Positions 12,830 to 21,183 of a stretch of 23,772 nucleotides of DNA are shown piece after piece. The notes below the pieces were generated by a model that worked only from the letters and a program-made list of their open reading frames with translations, was not told the DNA's origin and did no database searches. Within the stretch, counting starts at the first letter, position 1; each line of letters begins with the position of its first letter. Source of the DNA: Candidatus Parcubacteria bacterium (GTDB taxonomy: Bacteria; Patescibacteriota; Patescibacteriia; UBA1558; GWA2-36-10). The stretch lies in assembly GCA_003599205.1 (NCBI GenBank), contig QZJA01000031.1:1-23772 (forward strand), in the 5' to 3' direction. Position numbers and translations under genes: made by a program.

Positions 12830-13282
12830 ATGAAAGAAAATACAAAAAAATCCCAAATTTATTTGGGATCTGATCACAACGGCTTTGCTATCAAAGAATA
12901 TGTCCAAGACTACCTAGAAGCCAAGGGCTATAAAGTTGAAGATTTGGGCAATGTAAAACTCAATCTGCGTGATGACTATCCCGACTATGCCAAAGCTGTG
13001 GCCAGAAAAGTCCAAAAGTCTTCTACTGCTTTGGGTATACTATTTTGCGGTAGTGGCCAAGGCATGTGTATCACTGCCAACAAATTCAAAGGCATCCGAG
13101 CGGCTCTAGCTTGGTCAGTCGGAACAGCCAAAAAATCCCGCTATGATGACAACTCAAATATTATCTGCTTGCCGGCTTGGAGTATCAATCGCGACCAAGC
13201 CAGACGCATCATCACTGGCTGGCTGACAACTGATTTTTCCCAAGCTACCAGACACAAAAGAAGGATAAAAAAAATATATTAG
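12830..13282 (+). CDS. rpiB: Ribose-5-phosphate isomerase B (RpiB/LacAB family)
   Basis: The 150-residue cytoplasmic enzyme is predicted to interconvert ribose 5-phosphate and ribulose 5-phosphate in the non-oxidative pentose phosphate pathway. Family motifs are GSDHNGFAIK (14-22, with the D-H pair), DYPDYA (49-54), and the catalytic loop FCGSGQGMCITANK with C73 as the likely catalytic base. In the region where E. coli RpiB has R-H-N-x-A-N the sequence reads RYDDNSN, so the histidine thought to help ring opening is not obvious. The next gene encodes the Rpe-like epimerase, the following pathway step, 7 nt downstream, which supports the assignment. Sugar preference within the family is not certain. 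Confidence 0.88.
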   Translation: MKENTKKSQIYLGSDHNGFAIKEYVQDYLEAKGYKVEDLGNVKLNLRDDYPDYAKAVARKVQKSSTALGILFCGSGQGMCITANKFKGIRAALAWSVGTAKKSRYDDNSNIICLPAWSINRDQARRIITGWLTTDFSQATRHKRRIKKIY

Positions 13283-13289
13283 CAAAAAC

Positions 13290-13940
13290 ATGAGTCAGCT
13301 CAAAACAAAAATAGTACCCGCTATTTTGGTAAAAAATAAAGCCGAATTTCAAAAACAATTTGCCAAAATAAAAAAAGATTTTACCTATATCCAAGTGGAT
13401 ATCATGGATGGTGTTTTTGTCAAAGAAAAAAATGATATCCGACCAGACACAATCAAAAGTATTATCCGCGGATACAAACTGGAAATACATTTGATGGTAG
13501 ATGCTCCGTCAAAATATGCTGTTCGTTGGGCTGGACTATCTAATGTCAAAAAAATAATTTGGCATTATGAAGCCAACGTTGATCATGAACGCATCATGGC
13601 TCTCAATAAATTTCTCAAAAACAAAAAAATACAAACTGGTCTAGCCATCAAACCCAATACATCATTGGCTAAGATAAAAAATCTAATCCCAGAATTCCAT
13701 ACTATCCAAATCATGGCTATAAAACCTGGTGGCCAAGGCCGAAAATTCCAGCCCAGTGTTTTGCCAAAAATAAAAGCTCTCCGAAGCAAATATAAGGACT
13801 TAAATATTGCCGTTGATGGCGGAGTAAATGACCGAAATTTCCTGGCAATCAAAAAAGCCGGAGCAAATATTATTGCTGTCGGCTCGTATCTACAAAATGC
13901 TAATAATTTAAAAAGTGCTTTGGCTAAGCTAAAAATCTAA
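13290..13940 (+). CDS. rpe: Ribulose-phosphate 3-epimerase-like protein
   Basis: A TIM-barrel protein of 216 residues, predicted to interconvert ribulose 5-phosphate and xylulose 5-phosphate. Rpe signatures are VPAIL near the start, QVDIMDGVFV (35-44), LEIHLMV (64-70), WHYEA, IKPGGQGRKF (phosphate and substrate loop), IAVDGGV and the final AVGSYL phosphate grip. Two deviations occur: the usual His of the H-x-D metal pair is Gln35 (D37 kept), and the family Ser of PS(I/L)L is Ala11. H67 and the late Asp are present. The fold is clear; activity or metal use may differ. It ends tail-to-tail with the MFS gene, the two stop codons overlapping at 13937-13940. Confidence 0.78.
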   Translation: MSQLKTKIVPAILVKNKAEFQKQFAKIKKDFTYIQVDIMDGVFVKEKNDIRPDTIKSIIRGYKLEIHLMVDAPSKYAVRWAGLSNVKKIIWHYEANVDHERIMALNKFLKNKKIQTGLAIKPNTSLAKIKNLIPEFHTIQIMAIKPGGQGRKFQPSVLPKIKALRSKYKDLNIAVDGGVNDRNFLAIKKAGANIIAVGSYLQNANNLKSALAKLKI

Positions 13941-14551
13941 CGTTTATAAATCTTATCCTTGATAATAAATAATAAAATTGCACCCGCTAAAGTAAATAAT
14001 CCTACCATCAAAAACAAAACATCAAAACCATAGCCATCAGCCAAAAATCCTCCTAAAGCGGCAGTGGCCGCCATACCAACTCCTAACAAAACATCATAGA
14101 GGCTCCATTCAAAGGCCTCTTTTCCTTTGTCTACATGGCGAGTAAATATTGAATACCAACCAGGGAAAGCAATAGCAGCACCAAGACCCAATACGGCCTG
14201 TAAGAAATAAAGTTGAGCTATAGAATCAATAAAGATATAAGCAAAATAAGCAATCGCCGTCAGTACTGTGCCTAATATAGAAACAAATAAGTCATCTACC
14301 TCCGACTTAGATCGGTCAATATAGACACCGACTGGGATCTCAAACAAAGACTTGGACAATAAATAAATCGCCGATGCTATACCAATTGCTTCGATACTAC
14401 CGTTGTGGATCTTGTCGGTAACAAAGATGGCAAAAAAAGGAGTAAACAGTTGATAAGATGACCAAATCAAAAAATCTGATATTATCAAAATTTTTATTAT
14501 CAAATTCACTTGATAATGACTGATTGAACGCAAAACTGAACGTGAATACAT
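13937..14551 (-). CDS. Half-length MFS transporter-like protein
   Basis: The protein has 204 residues with six membrane segments and corresponds to one half of a 12-TM major facilitator. The loop between segments 2 and 3 contains GVYIDRSKSEVDD, matching the family GxxxDRxxR motif in degenerate form, and SLFEIPVG precedes it. Segments 4-6 carry GLGAAIAFPGWYS and GVGMAATAALGGFLAD. There is no second half and no frameshift remnant downstream, because the Rpe gene ends there. It may function as a homodimer. It starts 5 nt after the histidine kinase stop, so the two are probably one operon. Substrate unknown. Confidence 0.75.
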   Translation of the reverse strand: MYSRSVLRSISHYQVNLIIKILIISDFLIWSSYQLFTPFFAIFVTDKIHNGSIEAIGIASAIYLLSKSLFEIPVGVYIDRSKSEVDDLFVSILGTVLTAIAYFAYIFIDSIAQLYFLQAVLGLGAAIAFPGWYSIFTRHVDKGKEAFEWSLYDVLLGVGMAATAALGGFLADGYGFDVLFLMVGLFTLAGAILLFIIKDKIYKR

Positions 14552-14555
14552 AATT

Positions 14556-15944
14556 TTATTTTTTATTTTTTGTTTCTACCTCTAGCTTATGTAGCTGAGG
14601 ATTATATATAGGAATTGTAAAATAAAATTGTGAGCCAACGTGCTTGATACTATCTACATAAATATTACCACCCATCAACTCCACCAGCTGTTTGGTAATC
14701 CAAAGACCCAAACCAGTACCAATAATACCTCTAGTTTCTTCCCCTTGGATACGATAAAATTTTTCAAACAGCTTAGCTCTTTCTTCGGCTGACATACCAA
14801 TGCCACTATCTTTGACCATAATAGTCAAAAACTGCTCGTTTTCTTTTTTACCAATGAGTTCCACTTCCCCTTTCTTGGTATATTTGACGGCGTTGCCTAA
14901 AAGATTGATAACTACTTGTCTAAATTTATCTTCGTCAGCCCAAATCTGAGGCAAATCCTCGGGTATTTGTCTGACAAATTTCAAACCTTTTTGTTCCAAA
15001 CGCAGATCAAACTCATCAGCCAAAGAATTGAGTACTACTGCTGTATCTACTGGTTGAGCTTTGACAACCAAACGATTCTGCTCAATGCGAGAAACATTCA
15101 AAAGATCTTCCACCAAATTGCCGAGTCGATTGACTGAAGCTTCCATAATTTTGAATCCTTTTTCTCCGTCTTTGTTGAGCTGACCATAATCGCCTTCTAG
15201 CATCATAGACAGAAATCCTTTGATGGTAGTGATTGGGGTCCTGAGCTCATGTGAAGCAATAGAGATAAATTCGTCCTTCATCCGATCTACTTCTTTGAGT
15301 TTTTTGAAAAGCAAAGCATGCTCAAATAATCTGGTATTTAGAGCCAAAAGAAGAATAACCACCAAAATAGTAATACTCAAAATGACATATGACTTGGTCA
15401 AAGTGTCCTTGGCCAATTCATCCATTATTTTAAGTGACATCTGCAGACTAAGTAGAGCCTGCTTCTGACCGGACTCGTCATGAAGTGGCAAAACTATTTC
15501 CCACAATCTCTCATCTGAACCAGTCTCTACTACTCCCGACACCAAAGTGCCAATGGCTTCATTTTTGTGCCAAGCAATCACATAGTTCAAGTCGTCTCTA
15601 CTTTTACCCAGCTTACTCTCGTCAAAGCTAGCTACTACCTTGAAAGATTCACCCTCGGCAACCAATACATCAAAATTACGCAAAGAAGAATTTGATTCTT
15701 TTATAACCATTACTTTATCCTGTAGATCATCATAATTTTCTGTGTATCTGAAAACCGTACTATCAAACATCTGACCCAAAGATAATGCTTGACGCTGAAG
15801 ACTAATATCAATATTTTTCTGAAAAGAAGAAACTGAAGATACTGTATTTAAAATTATAAATATAGGAATCAAAAGAATCAGTGTGACCCCATAAATCACC
15901 TGATAGCTCTGTCTGAGAAAAAAACTATTTTTAAACTTGGCCAT
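14556..15944 (-). CDS. Membrane sensor histidine kinase
   Basis: The protein has 462 residues. A membrane segment at about 16-36, an extracytoplasmic sensor domain at about 37-180 and a second segment at about 184-204 are followed by a HisKA domain with the phosphorylated His in ASHELRTPITTIKGF (near 231) and a HATPase domain. The ATPase shows the N box VINLLGNAVKYTKKG, G1 DSGIGMS and G2 GTGLGLWITKQLVELMGG. All catalytic boxes are intact. No response regulator lies in the window. The start ATGGCCAAG overlaps the end of the large surface protein by 14 nt in another frame, so translation is likely coupled. The ligand is unknown. Confidence 0.93.
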   Translation of the reverse strand: MAKFKNSFFLRQSYQVIYGVTLILLIPIFIILNTVSSVSSFQKNIDISLQRQALSLGQMFDSTVFRYTENYDDLQDKVMVIKESNSSLRNFDVLVAEGESFKVVASFDESKLGKSRDDLNYVIAWHKNEAIGTLVSGVVETGSDERLWEIVLPLHDESGQKQALLSLQMSLKIMDELAKDTLTKSYVILSITILVVILLLALNTRLFEHALLFKKLKEVDRMKDEFISIASHELRTPITTIKGFLSMMLEGDYGQLNKDGEKGFKIMEASVNRLGNLVEDLLNVSRIEQNRLVVKAQPVDTAVVLNSLADEFDLRLEQKGLKFVRQIPEDLPQIWADEDKFRQVVINLLGNAVKYTKKGEVELIGKKENEQFLTIMVKDSGIGMSAEERAKLFEKFYRIQGEETRGIIGTGLGLWITKQLVELMGGNIYVDSIKHVGSQFYFTIPIYNPQLHKLEVETKNKK

Positions 15945-18900
15945 TATCTGGTCCTATGTTAGGCGTTCTATTTTTTCGGCTATGAATAAACATAATCACA
16001 CCTAGAGCCAATATCACCAGCAGTACGCCTCCTAAAATATAATAAATCACCATGTTCTGGACATTGTCCGGAGCTGAAGCAGTATCAAAATAATCTTCAG
16101 CTGTGACTGCTTGCGCTTGGTTGATCAAAAAAGATACTGGTTTTGACTGTTTAACTATCTTTCCTGTTTCATCATTGACTGTTACATAAACCTGATGGTG
16201 TCCATCGGCTAGAGAATGCTTGATGTCATAAGACCAATTACCACTGGCATCAGTCTTGGTGGACATTACTAATGGCAAATCACTATAGAGATAAATCAAC
16301 ACCCAAGTATTAGCTTCTGCTCTACCGCTCAAGCTCACCTTTTCTTCGGTGGCGCTGATATCTTCTACTTTAAAATTTTCATCGGCTTTTTTAGATAAAG
16401 TCTTTGGCTGCTCCAGTACACTTCCTGACAAAATAATTTTATCAAAATATGTCCTAGATTTACCGAGCTCTCCTTCTCCCAAAGGATTGTAGCCATTGGT
16501 AACTTCAACCGCATCAGTATAGCCATCATCATCGGTGTCTGTATCAAGTGGATCGGACTCATAATATGCTTCCAAATCATCTGACAAACCATCTCCATCA
16601 GAATCTATTATTATTACTGCCTGATTCAAAATAGTCAGCCTGTCTTCATTTTCTAAAACAGTTTCTTTACTTGATTTGGCCAAAAATACTTTGGTGTCAG
16701 CATTTGAATCCAAAGACAAAGAATCATTTTTTATGCCCCTTTGTAAAAGTTTTTGGTTTAAATCAAATAATTTTATATTCTGACCAATCAAAGGCTCGAC
16801 TACTTCGCCTATAACGACTTGTTTTTTCTGACCAACTACCAAACGATTCAAAAAATTATTCCTTAATATCTGAGTACAGAGTGCTTTGTCGGCTAATTGG
16901 CAGTCAACACTAGCCGCATATTTTTCCAGCAGATAGTCCTGACAATCCGAAACATTCAGCATACCCTCATCACGACATTCGGCGTCAACTTGTGTTCTAT
17001 TCAAATAATCTTCACAAGCTGAAGCACTATATATACTGGCCTCAATACAAGCTGGATCAAGCCTATCTATAGTAGCTCTGAATCTATCACAAGCAACCTG
17101 GTCAGTTAGTCCGACTTCAAGGCAACTATAATAAGGATCAATCAGCAAAGCACTTCTATTGACTGCCACTCTTTCATTTTCCAAAATATTTTCAACTTCA
17201 TTTTGTGGCGCTTCTTCTTCAACTATTGGCTCGTCCACCCGATTTGCCTGCCAACCAGATACCAAACCATTTAAAACACTAAAAGATACTTCATCTGTAG
17301 CAATTACTTCTTGAGCATTGTCTAATATATTTATTTTAAGATAATACTTTCCGTCAGGAAAACGGCTAGACGAAGCGTCTGACAATGTTATGCTTATTTT
17401 ACCAGCATAAGGTGTATCAGCGTGCTCTGCTTGAAGGATATTATTGGCTTCAAGTGTACTCCAACGCTCATTGTACATGGCAGCGTATGAAGTATAGTTA
17501 ATTTCATTTTCGGAAATAACATTATAATCAGAGTCTCTCAGCTCCATATTATAAACTACTCCCAAGGGAATGCTACTAGTCAAAAAATAAGTCATGATCC
17601 TACCAGTAGAATTCACCACATAATCATCGTTGATAGTAAAAATAACTTCCTGCTCACTATCCCCTTGATTGTATTCATTGAAAATTTGTACTACAAAAGA
17701 ATTGCTGCTGGGTATTAGGGTATTTTGTACATCAGCTTCAGCCAAGATTTCATAATTTCCGTTGGGTAACTGTCGAGTATCTAGAGCCGCGACATAGTAC
17801 TGATCTACTTCACCCGCCAAACCTCGCCAGACTTCTTCTTCTGTCAAAGTATCAATGACAAAAAATTCTACATCCAACCCAGCGTAATTGGCTTGAGCCC
17901 TCAAACTAGCCTGACCAGACAAAGAGCCTGGGTTTGAGATTGATAATTCCACACTAGCTGGGTCAATATTTTCCGCTGCCAGAGATTCTATGTAAATAGG
18001 AAATTCATGCTCTACTACTTGATCACCGCTGCCAGCCACCACGCTCAAAGTTGACAAACCAGCTGGCCAAGCATCACCCAAAACAGCGTGCCAAGTCCAA
18101 TGATCACCTGACTGATCCAAATTATTTTCTTTGCTAAACAAGCCATCTTGGCTAGTCAAAAGCATATTTATATAATTGGCTGTAAAACCGGTGTGTAATT
18201 GTAAAATAAAATCTCTGGCCACTGGTGTAGTGCCACTGGGACTGTCTAGATAAATAGCATAATCATCCCCATAAACAACGTTGACGGAAACTGTCCGCGA
18301 AAATGAGTGTCTAACTTGCTCACCATTATTGCTGACATAGGTCCAAAAACTAAGGCTATAGACGCCGGCTGGATAATTTTCTTCCACTATGTCCAGCTGT
18401 CCAGAGTAAGTGACAAAGCCTGAAGTGGCCTGAACCAAATCACGCGTCAGAGCCATACCTTCACTAGTACTGGTGCCAAGTTTGGTATAAATATCAAAAT
18501 CAGCCAGTAGCGGTTCTGGTAGTGCTACTTTAATGTTTAAAGGACCACCAACTTCGGCGTTGGCTGTTGGTGATAAAATATCCAACTCTGGCGCTACTAT
18601 TTCTGGATTTGCTGTCCGCTGGACAGTAAAAATAACCGACCCAGCTATGCTAATAGCAGGCACACTATCAGGAACCTGAAGATCGTCTGAGTTAGTATCA
18701 TTTATAATTGCACCCTCAAAAATCGCTGTATATTGATCATTGGAATAACTACTGATATCAACATTATTAATTCCCCAAAAATCATTACCTAAATAATTTA
18801 CATCTAAAGTAGCTATCAGGTTTTCAGTGGCTACTTCTCCGGCAGGATAAATACTAATAGTACTATAACTCACATCTACTTGTTCTGTAATTTCCAAAAC

Positions 18901-19437
18901 AAAATTTACTGAATCACCAGATAAGATTGCATTATTAACCGGTTCAATAAAAGAAACGGGACCAACAGTAGGTTGAGCAACCTCGGCTGCCATTTGAACA
19001 TTATTTTCATAAAGACGTATTAGCCCCGGTTCTGATTGATAACTGCTATCTAATGAACCATCTTCCTTATATATATAAGCAGTAGCAAATATCTGGTGCA
19101 GACCACTTGGCCAAGTGCTTGTATCCCAACTAGCAGCTGAGAAATAATTATTGTTTTGTTTTTGTGTTTCAAAATTAAGTTCCCGCAGGGTGTCCAAACT
19201 AAGCACAGTAAAAAATACTTTAGCTGAAGATAAGTCTTCAGTTGAACTAATAGCTGCTTCCAAATTTAGCTCTTGGCCTATTTCAATATTTTGGCCAATT
19301 AACGGCTCGACAAAATTGGCCTGCAATTTGTATTCATCACCAGTTGCTTTGGAATAAACAAATATCAGCCCCTGAGTAAAGACGAGCATCAGGACAAAAA
19401 TTGCCCGCAAATGTTTTTGAATTCTTTCTAAAATCAT
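15931..19437 (-). CDS. Large cell-surface protein with Ig-like, Cys-repeat and Ca-binding repeats
   Basis: From ATG at 19437 the protein has 1,168 residues. A signal peptide (about 1-31) precedes many beta-sandwich modules of about 100 residues rich in Thr, Ser and Asp (to about 740). A Cys region of about 100 residues (near 765-865) has four tandem C...C units. Thrombospondin-3-like calcium motifs follow (DSDGDGLSDD and DTDTDDDGYTDA, near 942-975), then a Bap/Big-type Ig-like domain (about 1019-1099) with NTWVLIYLYSD and DASGNWSYD. A C-terminal membrane segment (about 1129-1150) with a basic tail anchors it. The string VEPLIGQNI occurs twice (near 43 and near 880). It is probably an adhesin or host-contact protein. 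The start at 19437 was chosen because a strong -10 box ends 6 nt upstream and a signal peptide begins there; the longer reading frame runs into the preceding gene. Confidence 0.82.
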   Translation of the reverse strand: MILERIQKHLRAIFVLMLVFTQGLIFVYSKATGDEYKLQANFVEPLIGQNIEIGQELNLEAAISSTEDLSSAKVFFTVLSLDTLRELNFETQKQNNNYFSAASWDTSTWPSGLHQIFATAYIYKEDGSLDSSYQSEPGLIRLYENNVQMAAEVAQPTVGPVSFIEPVNNAILSGDSVNFVLEITEQVDVSYSTISIYPAGEVATENLIATLDVNYLGNDFWGINNVDISSYSNDQYTAIFEGAIINDTNSDDLQVPDSVPAISIAGSVIFTVQRTANPEIVAPELDILSPTANAEVGGPLNIKVALPEPLLADFDIYTKLGTSTSEGMALTRDLVQATSGFVTYSGQLDIVEENYPAGVYSLSFWTYVSNNGEQVRHSFSRTVSVNVVYGDDYAIYLDSPSGTTPVARDFILQLHTGFTANYINMLLTSQDGLFSKENNLDQSGDHWTWHAVLGDAWPAGLSTLSVVAGSGDQVVEHEFPIYIESLAAENIDPASVELSISNPGSLSGQASLRAQANYAGLDVEFFVIDTLTEEEVWRGLAGEVDQYYVAALDTRQLPNGNYEILAEADVQNTLIPSSNSFVVQIFNEYNQGDSEQEVIFTINDDYVVNSTGRIMTYFLTSSIPLGVVYNMELRDSDYNVISENEINYTSYAAMYNERWSTLEANNILQAEHADTPYAGKISITLSDASSSRFPDGKYYLKINILDNAQEVIATDEVSFSVLNGLVSGWQANRVDEPIVEEEAPQNEVENILENERVAVNRSALLIDPYYSCLEVGLTDQVACDRFRATIDRLDPACIEASIYSASACEDYLNRTQVDAECRDEGMLNVSDCQDYLLEKYAASVDCQLADKALCTQILRNNFLNRLVVGQKKQVVIGEVVEPLIGQNIKLFDLNQKLLQRGIKNDSLSLDSNADTKVFLAKSSKETVLENEDRLTILNQAVIIIDSDGDGLSDDLEAYYESDPLDTDTDDDGYTDAVEVTNGYNPLGEGELGKSRTYFDKIILSGSVLEQPKTLSKKADENFKVEDISATEEKVSLSGRAEANTWVLIYLYSDLPLVMSTKTDASGNWSYDIKHSLADGHHQVYVTVNDETGKIVKQSKPVSFLINQAQAVTAEDYFDTASAPDNVQNMVIYYILGGVLLVILALGVIMFIHSRKNRTPNIGPDNGQV

Positions 19438-19443
19438 AACTAT

Positions 19444-19449
19444 ATTATA
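19444..19449 (-). promoter_or_regulatory. Leaderless-type promoter of the surface protein operon
   Basis: Minus strand TATGGTATAATATAGTTATG has an extended -10 with 6 nt to the ATG. It supports the start at 19437 over the longer ORF. Confidence 0.6.
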
Positions 19450-19465
19450 CCATAAACTAAGCCAA

Positions 19466-19495
19466 ATAAAAAAACAACCCTTTGAAGGCTGTTTT
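19466..19495 (-). terminator. Rho-independent terminator after the prepilin gene
   Basis: Minus strand AACAGCC pairs with GGTTGTT around TTCAAAG and is followed by a run of T. It separates the OFOR-prepilin operon from the surface protein operon. Confidence 0.8.
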
Positions 19496-19498
19496 AAA

Positions 19499-20302
19499 TT
19501 ATTGACAAGGGCAAAGGTTAAAATAATTTGAATCTTTCTGTGAACAATCCAGAGGATACTCCCTATATATACAACTAGAAGAGCCATCATAATTTCCTGG
19601 GGAATCAGTAGTAGTTAGAGTACAGCCGGAACCGCAGACAGATTCTCCTCCAAGAGCTCTATTGAGAGCACAAAATCCTGAACCACCAGAGCTAACATCA
19701 GAACCATAACTGGCTTTTTCTATGCAAACCAAGCCATTATCGGCGCAGACATTATCACAATCTTCATTAGTTGAAGATCCCAAATACCAACAATGACCAC
19801 CGCCATAAGCACTACAATTTACTTTTACACTAGTAATCTTGGTAACGGCTGTACTACCATAAGTTGAGCAAGCACCAACCACCAATTTGCCGTTAACGTC
19901 TTTTTGCAAATAATAACCAGTATCGGTATTGGCGCTTTTATTAGGATCAATCGGCAACTGCCAAAGATATTTATCATAAAATTCTTCATCAGCAATACGC
20001 AAACAAGGCAGGGTGTCAGCTCCACAAGTAATATTACTACCCCCCTGGACAGTACAAAGAGTTTTTTTGGCAGTAGTGACAGATCCCAAAACCGGCAAAG
20101 CACCTTGGTGATCATTGACGTAATCAGCGATAGCATTGGAAATAGAGAGCACATCCTGCTCTCGTTTCTGATCCTTGGCACCACCGACCCGAGCTGCCGG
20201 ATCAACCCACAAAAAAACCGCTGTGCCCAAAATAGCAATAATCAAAACCACGATTACCAAACCAAGCAGGCTCATTCCTTGATTGTTTTGTGATTTTTTC
20301 AT
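19499..20302 (-). CDS. Type IV prepilin-like exported protein, Cys-rich
   Basis: The protein has 267 residues. The N-terminus, NNQGMSLLGLVIVVLIIAIL, is a class III signal: cleavage after the Gly at residue 9 is predicted, followed by a long hydrophobic helix. The residue at mature position 5, usually Glu, is Gly here. The exported part has a short helical stem (QKREQDVLSISNAIADYVND, a typical pseudopilin pattern) and then a Cys-rich head with many Gly/Ser, likely disulfide-bonded, ending CPCQ. It probably belongs to a type IV pilus or a related secretion system whose machinery is not in the window. The start codon overlaps the stop of the OFOR beta gene (TAATG). Confidence 0.82.
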   Translation of the reverse strand: MKKSQNNQGMSLLGLVIVVLIIAILGTAVFLWVDPAARVGGAKDQKREQDVLSISNAIADYVNDHQGALPVLGSVTTAKKTLCTVQGGSNITCGADTLPCLRIADEEFYDKYLWQLPIDPNKSANTDTGYYLQKDVNGKLVVGACSTYGSTAVTKITSVKVNCSAYGGGHCWYLGSSTNEDCDNVCADNGLVCIEKASYGSDVSSGGSGFCALNRALGGESVCGSGCTLTTTDSPGNYDGSSSCIYREYPLDCSQKDSNYFNLCPCQ

Positions 20303-21171
20303 TAGGCAAATGCTTGAACGAATTTTTTGATATCTTTGACCTTCATTGGTCGCTTAGCCAAAGCCTGACCTTTGAGCTGAGGTAAGTTGCTATCATAAGT
20401 ATCCCTGACTTTCTGATAAAATATGCCGTAAGGTATTTTATTACCAAATGTCAGAGCTTCATTAAAAGCCATATTGATATCAGTTTTATTGTAGCCCGGC
20501 TTATCAGATAACTTATAAAGTCGGTCAAAATAATATTTGAAGGTATTTATTTTATTGAAAGTAACGCAAGGTTGGAAAACATCCACTAGAGAAAATCCCG
20601 GATGCATAATAGCGGCCTTAAATATTTCTTTGAGATTATTGGCATCACCAGCAAAGCCTCGAGAAACAAAAGAGCAGCCGGCAGACAAAGCTAAGGCCAT
20701 AGGATTGACCGATACTTCTATCAATCCGTCAGGTGTTGATTTGGTCTTAGTGCCTTTGTCAGAAGTCGGAGCAGCTTGGCCAGTAGTTAGGCTATATAAT
20801 TTGTTGTCATGCACTACATAAGTAACATCGGCATTACCACGCAAGGCGTGAATAAAATGTCCCATGCCTTCACCATAACCGTCACCGTCACCAGCCATAA
20901 TAATTATTTTGAGATCCTTGTTGGCCAACTTAGCTCCGACGGCTGATGGTACTGCTCGCCCGTGTAAAGAATGCCACGCATAAGTCTTGGTAAAATTCAC
21001 CCCATTGCCGGAACAACCAATACCATAAAAAATCAAAACATTTTCTGGCTTAAGCCCCAGCTCCACCAAAGCATTCTGCATGGCTATCTGCATACCAAAA
21101 TTACCACAGCCTGGACACCAGCTTGGTTTATAACTTGTATTAAAATCTTTTGCTTTCATTACCTTGGACAT
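20302..21171 (-). CDS. korB: 2-oxoacid:ferredoxin oxidoreductase, beta subunit
   Basis: This 289-residue cytoplasmic subunit carries thiamine diphosphate and a [4Fe-4S] cluster. With the alpha subunit it decarboxylates a 2-oxoacid to its acyl-CoA and reduces ferredoxin. Sequence signs are WCPGCGNFG (C19, C22), GIGCSG (C53), the TPP/Mg motif GDGDGYGEG (94-102), DNKLYSLTTGQAAPTS (122-137), and a later Cys in VFQPCVTFN. The order alpha then beta with a 12-nt gap is the usual arrangement. KorB and PorB types cannot be separated safely from the sequence. It is translationally coupled to the prepilin gene downstream, which is unusual. Confidence 0.92.
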   Translation of the reverse strand: MSKVMKAKDFNTSYKPSWCPGCGNFGMQIAMQNALVELGLKPENVLIFYGIGCSGNGVNFTKTYAWHSLHGRAVPSAVGAKLANKDLKIIIMAGDGDGYGEGMGHFIHALRGNADVTYVVHDNKLYSLTTGQAAPTSDKGTKTKSTPDGLIEVSVNPMALALSAGCSFVSRGFAGDANNLKEIFKAAIMHPGFSLVDVFQPCVTFNKINTFKYYFDRLYKLSDKPGYNKTDINMAFNEALTFGNKIPYGIFYQKVRDTYDSNLPQLKGQALAKRPMKVKDIKKFVQAFA

Positions 21172-21183
21172 TAATTTTTATTT

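Noticed and set aside
15231..15245. GATTGGGGTC inside the histidine kinase as another att-like motif
   Set aside because: It lacks the GGCACCCCA core, is inside a conserved H-box coding region, and is not at a gene boundary.
19438..19590. Longer N-terminus for the large surface protein
   Set aside because: The extra 51 codons overlap the end of the prepilin gene, run through a terminator and a strong promoter, and precede a clear signal peptide.
19825..20293. ORFs in other frames of the prepilin gene, both strands
   Set aside because: They overlap a gene with a clear class III signal peptide and show no recognisable domain of their own.
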